Positions 34,322 to 39,020 of a stretch of DNA of 39,020 bases are shown here, piece after piece (positions within the stretch are counted from its first letter, which is position 1; every line of letters starts with the position of its first letter). This DNA is from Owenweeksia sp. Lineage in GTDB: Bacteria; Bacteroidota; Bacteroidia; Flavobacteriales; Schleiferiaceae. Location of the stretch: assembly GCA_028277105.1 (NCBI GenBank), contig JANQHO010000097.1, forward strand, positions 1 through 39,020. Direction: 5' to 3'. A program made the position numbers and the translations under genes. Below the pieces are notes generated by a model, which did no database searches, was not told the DNA's origin, and saw only the letters and a list, made by a program, of their open reading frames with translations.

Positions 34322-35686
34322 ATGAAAAGATTATTAACCTTTAGTTTTGTTTTGGTTGTCCTTTTTGCTTCTGCCCAGGAAAATGACGAAACTACTATCC
34401 GTAAATTATACAACACTGCCCTTAATGATCAACAAGGCTATAAATGGCTAAAAGTTTTAACGGATATTGGCCCTAGGATGTCGGGCTCCAAAGAAGCGGA
34501 TGAAGCCATTGCCACTTTTCAGAACATAGCCGATTCTCTGGGTTTTGAGACCTACCTGCAAAAAGTAAAGGTTCCCCGTTGGGTACGGGGTGAAAAGGAA
34601 GTAGCCTATTATACCTCTGACGGAAAGACCTTTCAAACCAATGCTACTGCTTTGGGGGGGTCTGTAGCCACTCCGGCAGAGGGTTTAACCGCCCCTATTG
34701 TTGAGATCACTTCTTTTGACCAGTTGGATAGCCTGAACGGTGAACTGAATGGCAAGATCGCTTTTTACAACATTCCGATGGACCCTACCTACATCAGTAC
34801 TTTTTTTGCCTATGGCAGTGCCGTAAAGCAGCGCTGGGCCGGGGCGGTGGAAGCCTCCAAAAAAGGAGCCATAGGCGTAGTGATCCGTTCTTTAAGTTCC
34901 TCCGTAAATCCTTATCCCCATACCGGCAGCATGACCTACAACGGAGCGGACAAGAAAATTCCCGCTATTGCTATTAGTACCCTGGATGCGGAAAAGCTCA
35001 GCAAGGCCTACGCCAGGGATAAAAACCTGGAATTTTTTATGAAAACTTCCTGTGAGAGAAAGGACAGCGTTTATTCGCACAACCTCATCGTAGACTGGAA
35101 AGGTTCAGAAAAGCCGGACGAGATCATTTTAACCAGCGGGCACATCGATTCCTGGGATCTGGGGACAGGAGCCCACGATGACGGTGCTGGTAGTATGCAC
35201 GCCTTTGAGGTGGCTTACCTCTTAATGGAAAACAAACTGCGCCTGAAAAGAACCCTGCGCATTGTATTTTTTATGAATGAGGAGTTTGGCCTGGATGGTG
35301 CCGATGTTTACGCTAAAAAAAGCAAAGACGAAGCGGTAAACCATGTTATTGCCATGGAAAGTGATGCCGGAGGGTTCACTCCCCGGGGTATTAGTATATC
35401 TGCTCCGGATAGCATTATGGCTAAAATCAAAGATTTAAGAGGCTTACTAGAGCCTTATGGGATTCATCAATTTAGCCGTGGTGGTGGTGGAGCCGATATT
35501 TCCAAGATATATGCAGAAGATTTGGTCATGATCGGTTTAAGGCCCGATAGTCACCGTTATTTTGAAGTGCACCACTCCGCCCGGGATGTTCTGGCAAATG
35601 TCAACGCACGAGAACTCGAAATGGGTTCGGCCACCCTGGCCGCCTTGGTTTATCTTCTGGATAAATACGACCTCACCGCCCGTTAG
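34322..35686 (+). CDS. Secreted M28-family zinc peptidase
   Basis: A 454-residue exported aminopeptidase or carboxypeptidase of family M28 (plasma glutamate carboxypeptidase-like). The signal peptide is residues 1-19 (cleavage after ASAQ). A protease-associated insert lies at about 110-225. Di-zinc ligands are visible in order: GHIDSWD (His274), AHDDGAG (Asp286 or Asp287), the catalytic MNEEFG (Glu320/321), ESDAG (Asp348) and HHSARD (His417/418). All family residues are present. No T9SS tail is evident at the C-terminus, so it is probably periplasmic. It is second in a pair with the DUF819 membrane protein, 17 bases away. No terminator is seen immediately after it; the nearest strong one is at 35948. 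Confidence 0.92.
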   Translation: MKRLLTFSFVLVVLFASAQENDETTIRKLYNTALNDQQGYKWLKVLTDIGPRMSGSKEADEAIATFQNIADSLGFETYLQKVKVPRWVRGEKEVAYYTSDGKTFQTNATALGGSVATPAEGLTAPIVEITSFDQLDSLNGELNGKIAFYNIPMDPTYISTFFAYGSAVKQRWAGAVEASKKGAIGVVIRSLSSSVNPYPHTGSMTYNGADKKIPAIAISTLDAEKLSKAYARDKNLEFFMKTSCERKDSVYSHNLIVDWKGSEKPDEIILTSGHIDSWDLGTGAHDDGAGSMHAFEVAYLLMENKLRLKRTLRIVFFMNEEFGLDGADVYAKKSKDEAVNHVIAMESDAGGFTPRGISISAPDSIMAKIKDLRGLLEPYGIHQFSRGGGGADISKIYAEDLVMIGLRPDSHRYFEVHHSARDVLANVNARELEMGSATLAALVYLLDKYDLTAR

Positions 35687-35871
35687 CATTGAAGCTTTTA
35701 GCTTTGTTAAGCTTCCCAAACGTGTTTCAAAAACTGACTCCAGTAGACTGCTACCCAAGTGACTGAAATTTTTTTGTGACACAACATCTTTATAAACTAT
35801 TCATCATCAATGTTTTAACATTGAGTAATGGGATTTTTTTCAAAAAAGTGAAAATTTTTTCTACCCGGATC

Positions 35872-35903
35872 AAACTTTTTCCGGGAAAGCCCGTTCTTAT
35901 ATA
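35872..35903 (+). promoter_or_regulatory. Possible ECF-sigma-type promoter
   Basis: AACTTTTT (35873-35880) and CGTTCTTATA (35892-35901) resemble the -35 AACTTT and -10 CGTC/TTA-like elements of extracytoplasmic-function sigma promoters. Nothing coding follows; the only downstream content is the 21-base repeat and the terminator, so any product would be a short RNA of about 70 bases. Confidence 0.2.
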
Positions 35904-35904
35904 C

Positions 35905-35925
35905 AGGTTAAGGTTTGGTTAATTG
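35905..35925 (+). repeat. Copy 2 of the 21-base repeat before a terminator
   Basis: Identical over 21 bases to the minus-strand sequence at 5939-5959 (A followed by GGTTAAGGTTTGGTTAATTG). It lies 22 bases ahead of a strong hairpin terminator. The two copies share position relative to a hairpin but have different upstream contexts. Confidence 0.8.
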
Positions 35926-35947
35926 TTTTGATTTAGTTTGAAACGAA

Positions 35948-35979
35948 GGGAGGCACTCGCCTCCCTTTTCTTTTTTTAT
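35948..35979 (+). terminator. Strong rho-independent terminator
   Basis: GGGAGGC (35948-35954), loop ACTC, GCCTCCC (35959-35965), then TTTTCTTTTTTT. This is a textbook intrinsic terminator on the plus strand. It lies 260 bases past the M28 peptidase, so it closes either a long 3' untranslated region or a separate short transcript. Confidence 0.88.
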
Positions 35980-36058
35980 ATCAGACAGCTACGTTAGATT
36001 CTGTCTGTCATATATTGTTCCGTTAAAGAAGCCATCCCTGACCGACCTGTGGCTCTAT

Positions 36059-36083
36059 TGTAAGTACCCCCAAATTTAGGACA
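36059..36083. mobile_element. Possible remnant of an IS3-family element end
   Basis: The sequence TACCCCCAAATTTAGGACA ends in GGACA and, read on the opposite strand, begins TGTCC with a Gly-run-like GGGGGTA, as IS3/IS150-group terminal repeats often do. No transposase frame, second end or target duplication was found within the window, so this is a weak call. Confidence 0.2.
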
Positions 36084-36150
36084 ACGTACCTAGCGGGCAT
36101 TGGCCTGGCTTAAGCTTTAATAAAGGCTGACGTACACCTTCGAGAAAGGT

Positions 36151-36175
36151 ACGATCTCCATTAATTGGAGATCGT
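36151..36175 (-). terminator. Hairpin over the stop codon of the metallopeptidase gene
   Basis: ACGATCTCCA (36151-36160) and TGGAGATCGT (36166-36175) form a perfect 10-base-pair stem with a 5-base loop that contains the TAA stop at 36161-36163. A second, weaker ACCTT/AAGGT hairpin lies just downstream at about 36131-36152. No T-run follows, so termination is plausible but unproven. Confidence 0.45.
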
Positions 36176-37462
36176 TACGGAATAATCAAAGGTTTGATAA
36201 CCGCTAAAATGTTGTGGTACGGAGGAAATGACCAGGTAAACCTCATCGCCTGGACCCGATACCGGCACCGTAATTTGCCCCGATAGCCCATCGGGCATGT
36301 TAATATCGTAGTACTGTATACCGGCACTTCCCTTAACAGCTATTCTTCCCTCAAAATGAGCGGCAGCCCCGTCCGAACCTGTTCCCGTTCCGTTAATGCT
36401 AAAGCTAAGCTGAGCGGATGTAGGATTGGTGATCTTAATGGAATTATACCCCCAGGCAGCAGGTTTGACATCCTGGCCGGGGCTAAAGGTTCCCAGAGCA
36501 GCAGAACCGCTTAATTCAAGAGCATGCGCTTTGATCTCGGCTGAAGTAGCAAAAAAGTTGAGTTCATCCATGGTTCTTGTTTTTTGACCTGGGGTGAGGT
36601 AATCGAAGCCTACTGCCGTCTGAACTGCCCAATCGGCAAACATCCCACGCAGTTGATTCTCTCCCATTGTATTATATATATATTCCTGCGCTGATAAGTT
36701 AGTAGAGTTGGCATAAACCCCCGAAATAATACTGCGATCTACATTTTTTACATTGGATAAAAAGTACAGGAAGGCACTCACCCCGTATTGCCGTACCCCA
36801 AACAACCAATCGTTATCTGCAGGAACATTGGGGTCCCAAAACTCCGGTATATACCAAAGCGAGAAATGAGGGTTAGCATACACCGAACCAGCGGTGATAA
36901 AAGCATTGTCCCCGGTATTCTTAGAGCATTGGTACCACTCGGCCGAAGCTTCAATAAACCATACCGCATCATTATTGAGGTCAATAGCTTCATACCCACC
37001 CGAAGTTTGAAAAACGTGAAAGCCCTCGTGGTGAATGTTAGAAAAATCCTCCAGCGTTTCGAAGGGTAAAGTCAGGAAGGGAAGATCGCCCTGATCAAAC
37101 CCCTGCCCGTTGCCAAAGGAATTGGGAAACTTATCATCTTCACCGTGGTGGATGTAGATGTTGTAGTAAAAGCCCGCGTCTGTATTGGGCGGATCTTTCA
37201 TACCCAGGTTGGTTTTAACATCCTGGCGAATGGCACTCAACCATTGCTTTAAACTGGCCACATCCTGCGAATGGTCAAATTGATCATCCCACCAAAGGGC
37301 AAAATTTTCATGGTTTTGGATGGTAAAACCACTGGGATTGACCGGAATCTCCCTGATAAGTAGGCCTAGTGGACTGGAATCGGGATTCTTTTGATTATCC
37401 GCATCTTTATTACAAGCTACTAGCCCATGTGATAATAGGAAGAGATAAAAAATTTTTTTCAT
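36161..37462 (-). CDS. Lipoprotein metallopeptidase of gluzincin type (HEGFH)
   Basis: A 433-residue predicted lipoprotein. The signal ends in GLVAC (Cys17), followed by a polar NKDADNQKNPDSS linker. Zinc-peptidase residues are present: HHEGFH gives the HExxH motif (His145, Glu146, His149). WFIEASAEW 22 residues on supplies a Glu third ligand (Glu171 or Glu175), the gluzincin layout. Residues about 185-310 are helical with FGVRQYGVSAFLYFLS. The C-terminal about 110 residues (from NPTSAQLSFSINGTG) form a beta-sandwich like those appended to secreted peptidases. The overall design resembles DUF6055-type proteins; proteolytic activity is inferred. A hairpin overlaps its stop. It is monocistronic, 143 bases upstream of the next gene on the same strand. 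Confidence 0.78.
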   Translation of the reverse strand: MKKIFYLFLLSHGLVACNKDADNQKNPDSSPLGLLIREIPVNPSGFTIQNHENFALWWDDQFDHSQDVASLKQWLSAIRQDVKTNLGMKDPPNTDAGFYYNIYIHHGEDDKFPNSFGNGQGFDQGDLPFLTLPFETLEDFSNIHHEGFHVFQTSGGYEAIDLNNDAVWFIEASAEWYQCSKNTGDNAFITAGSVYANPHFSLWYIPEFWDPNVPADNDWLFGVRQYGVSAFLYFLSNVKNVDRSIISGVYANSTNLSAQEYIYNTMGENQLRGMFADWAVQTAVGFDYLTPGQKTRTMDELNFFATSAEIKAHALELSGSAALGTFSPGQDVKPAAWGYNSIKITNPTSAQLSFSINGTGTGSDGAAAHFEGRIAVKGSAGIQYYDINMPDGLSGQITVPVSGPGDEVYLVISSVPQHFSGYQTFDYSVTISN

Positions 37463-37605
37463 ATCAATTCAATTAAAGGTTAGAAAATAAACTGGTCTGC
37501 TGCATCACTATTCATTTTATCAAGTTATCAGCTAAGCTCATAATTTTCTTGGCATCCAGGCAATTGTGCTGGCTTAACTATCCTTATAAGGCATTCCGAA
37601 GCAGA

Positions 37606-39020
37606 TTACTGCATAAGCACTTTAAATACTTTAGTTCCTTTTTCGCTGCTTACCTGCACCAAGTATAGCCCAGCAGCCATACCTGAAATATCTACCTCCT
37701 GTTTGCCGGTATTGGTAAAATCATAGCTGCACAAAAGCCTGCCATTCATAGTGAAGATGTCTACGTCTAGTCTTTGGCTGTTTTTGTGCTTATCTTCTAC
37801 GTACAGGATATTCCGGGCCGGGTTAGGATACAGTTCTATGCCGCTAAGTTCGTATTCACTCAGGCCGATGGAACAGTTTTCAACGTAAAGGTTTAGGGTG
37901 GCTGAATCGTCCGGGCAGCTAAGCCCGTTGAGCAGGTAGCGGAAGGTATAGCTGGTGTTATTCGCCACTGCTCCAGGATCGAAGATGCTGCCGCTAAGGC
38001 CACCGCTATTATTCAGGTCAAGCCAGGTTCCTCCCATGGTGATACCGGTATCCAGGTAGGCAAAGAGGTCCACTGTGACTGCAGTGTCACAAATAGTGTC
38101 GGAAGCATCGGCACCGGCATTGGGCAGGGCCTCTACATTAAGGGTAACGGTCGCACTGTCATTGGGACAACTACCTCCCGTTACGAAGTAGGTGAAGTTA
38201 TAGCCTGTTCCACCGTTTACCTGGCTGGCATCGAAAATTGATCCGGTGATTGCCCCGGTAGCGTCATCATCCAACCAGTTGCCCCCGGCAACGGCCATGC
38301 GCAAGAAGGTATTCAGGTTTACCGTCATATTGCTGGCACAAACGGTCCCTGTAGAATCCAGGCCTGCGGTAAAAGCGGGATCAACCTGCAGGGTGATCCG
38401 GGCGGTGTCAGCGAGACAAATGCCAGTGGGCAATATATAGCTGAAGTGGTAGGTGTTGCCTGCTGCGACCTGGCTGGCATCAAATACAGCTCCGTTGAGC
38501 GCCCCCGTAGTGTCTTCGTCCCACCAGTTGCCACCGATGCCTGCCATGCGCAGGTAGGAACTCAAGTCTACCATGGTATTGCTGGCACAAACAGCTCCGA
38601 TAGAATCCAGACCTGCCGAGTTATAGCATAAGGTACAGAAACCTTGAGGTCCGGTCCAGGTGCTTACATCCCCAATGCCACAACTGTCCTGCACATAGAA
38701 TTCATAACAACTGGCCGGTCCTAAACCACCGATCACAATGGTATCATTGGTTACCTGTAGAGGTGTTCCCGTGCCCAAACTAAAACCGATAGGCCCATAT
38801 TCTATGTTCCAATTTGCGGCCCCGCCACTGGTCCAGGAAAGATTGGCGCTACTGTCGGTGTTTGCGAAAGTAAATAGCCCGGAAGGTGCAGGGCAGGAGG
38901 GTGGGATATTCCGGACCTGGAAATTATCCATAAAAACATCATTGTCTTCCGGGTTGTCTACCACCCCTTCGGTCGCCCAAAAAGCGAATTGTACTATCTG
39001 TTGGTGGTAGGCAGTGAGGT
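37606..39020 (-). CDS. T9SS-exported protein with three tandem repeats, 5' end outside the window
   Basis: A 470-residue C-terminal part; the frame is open to base 39018, so the GTG at 38964 is not the true start. Order: the end of a jelly-roll-like domain (WATEGVVDNPEDND), a fibronectin type III domain (CPAPSGLFTF to the VQDSCGIGD strand), then three tandem units of about 82 residues (bases 38616 to about 37885), each with AGLDS or AGADAS, VCAS or ICD, SSYLRM-like, GGNW, GxxFDASQV, YxFxY and a closing Cys-DS/TATxTL strand. The last about 80 residues (IELYPNPARNILYVEDKHKN to KVFKVLMQ) are a type A T9SS sorting domain. Likely cell-surface or secreted adhesin; ligand unknown. Confidence 0.87.
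   Translation of the reverse strand, partial: LTAYHQQIVQFAFWATEGVVDNPEDNDVFMDNFQVRNIPPSCPAPSGLFTFANTDSSANLSWTSGGAANWNIEYGPIGFSLGTGTPLQVTNDTIVIGGLGPASCYEFYVQDSCGIGDVSTWTGPQGFCTLCYNSAGLDSIGAVCASNTMVDLSSYLRMAGIGGNWWDEDTTGALNGAVFDASQVAAGNTYHFSYILPTGICLADTARITLQVDPAFTAGLDSTGTVCASNMTVNLNTFLRMAVAGGNWLDDDATGAITGSIFDASQVNGGTGYNFTYFVTGGSCPNDSATVTLNVEALPNAGADASDTICDTAVTVDLFAYLDTGITMGGTWLDLNNSGGLSGSIFDPGAVANNTSYTFRYLLNGLSCPDDSATLNLYVENCSIGLSEYELSGIELYPNPARNILYVEDKHKNSQRLDVDIFTMNGRLLCSYDFTNTGKQEVDISGMAAGLYLVQVSSEKGTKVFKVLMQ

Larger units (their letters stand above)
35687..36160. other. Gene-free region with terminator, repeat and possible IS end
   Basis: No convincing coding sequence lies here. From left to right it holds a short inverted repeat GAAGCTT/AAGCTTC (35691-35715), an AT-rich stretch with CAATGTT-TT-AACATTG (35808-35823), a CCCGGA/TCCGGG hairpin (35864-35885), the second copy of the 21-base repeat, a strong plus-strand terminator (35948-35979), an AGACAG/CTGTCT repeat, and an IS3-like end sequence (36059-36083). 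A GTG frame of 24 codons at 35849 is too short and lacks support. Confidence 0.6.

Noticed and set aside
35849..35923. GTG frame of 24 codons in the gene-free region (MKIFSTRIKL...)
   Set aside because: Too short, no start-site support, and it overlaps the hairpin and repeat; more likely non-coding.
37885..38616. CRISPR-like or satellite repeat
   Set aside because: The similarity is at protein level with diverged DNA and sits in one open frame; it is a domain duplication.

Overview
The window is chromosomal DNA of a Bacteroidota bacterium, most likely a marine Flavobacteriales relative; the genus cannot be fixed from the sequence. The evidence is: secreted proteins with both type IX secretion (T9SS) C-terminal signals (gliding-motility-associated type B, and type A Por tail), a LruC-domain protein, a MutS2 without an Smr domain, and several promoters of the Bacteroidota form TTTG-N19-TAnnTTTG, often with very short leaders. 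There are no rRNA or tRNA genes, no CRISPR array and no intact mobile element.

Layout. 1-792: 5' part of a leucyl aminopeptidase (minus). 943-4213: a large T9SS cargo protein followed by riboflavin synthase (plus). 4199-5848: a short, divergent DXP synthase (minus). 5962-12519: a tetR-tolC-acrA-acrB RND efflux operon (minus) with an operator-like array at its head. 12655-16267: asnS, rpoN and a membrane protein (plus). 16264-16944: an outer-membrane barrel protein (minus). 17057-19296: lysS and a small SRPBCC protein (plus). 19374-21279: a lipoprotein and LruC-domain pair (minus). 21463-23646: mutS2 (plus). 23720-32831: an accessory metabolic cluster. 32895-35686: a DUF819 membrane protein and a secreted M28 peptidase (plus). 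35687-36160: the only long gene-free stretch, with a terminator, a repeated 21-mer and a possible insertion-sequence end. 36161-37462: a lipoprotein metallopeptidase (minus). 37606-39020: the 3' part of a T9SS-exported repeat protein (minus).

The most interesting region is 23720-32831. Four plus-strand genes are packed with overlaps or an 18-base gap: two B12-binding-type radical SAM enzymes, a FemAB/CelD-like GNAT-fold acyltransferase, and an 858-residue protein that joins a class III PLP aminotransferase to a full-length cyanobacterial-type acyl-ACP reductase (AAR). A second GNAT-family acyltransferase diverges from them, and a cytochrome P450 converges on that gene with a 4-base overlap. 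The fusion suggests fatty acyl thioester to aldehyde to fatty amine on one polypeptide. The neighbours could then acylate, hydroxylate and modify unreactive carbons. I infer a pathway to an amino-lipid or alkylamine natural product that I cannot name.

The rest is mostly housekeeping (isoprenoid precursor, riboflavin, two aminoacyl-tRNA synthetases, sigma-54) mixed with envelope functions. DXP synthase is unusual: it lacks the internal flexible segment, the region carrying the His299 equivalent, and the Arg478 equivalent of the E. coli enzyme.
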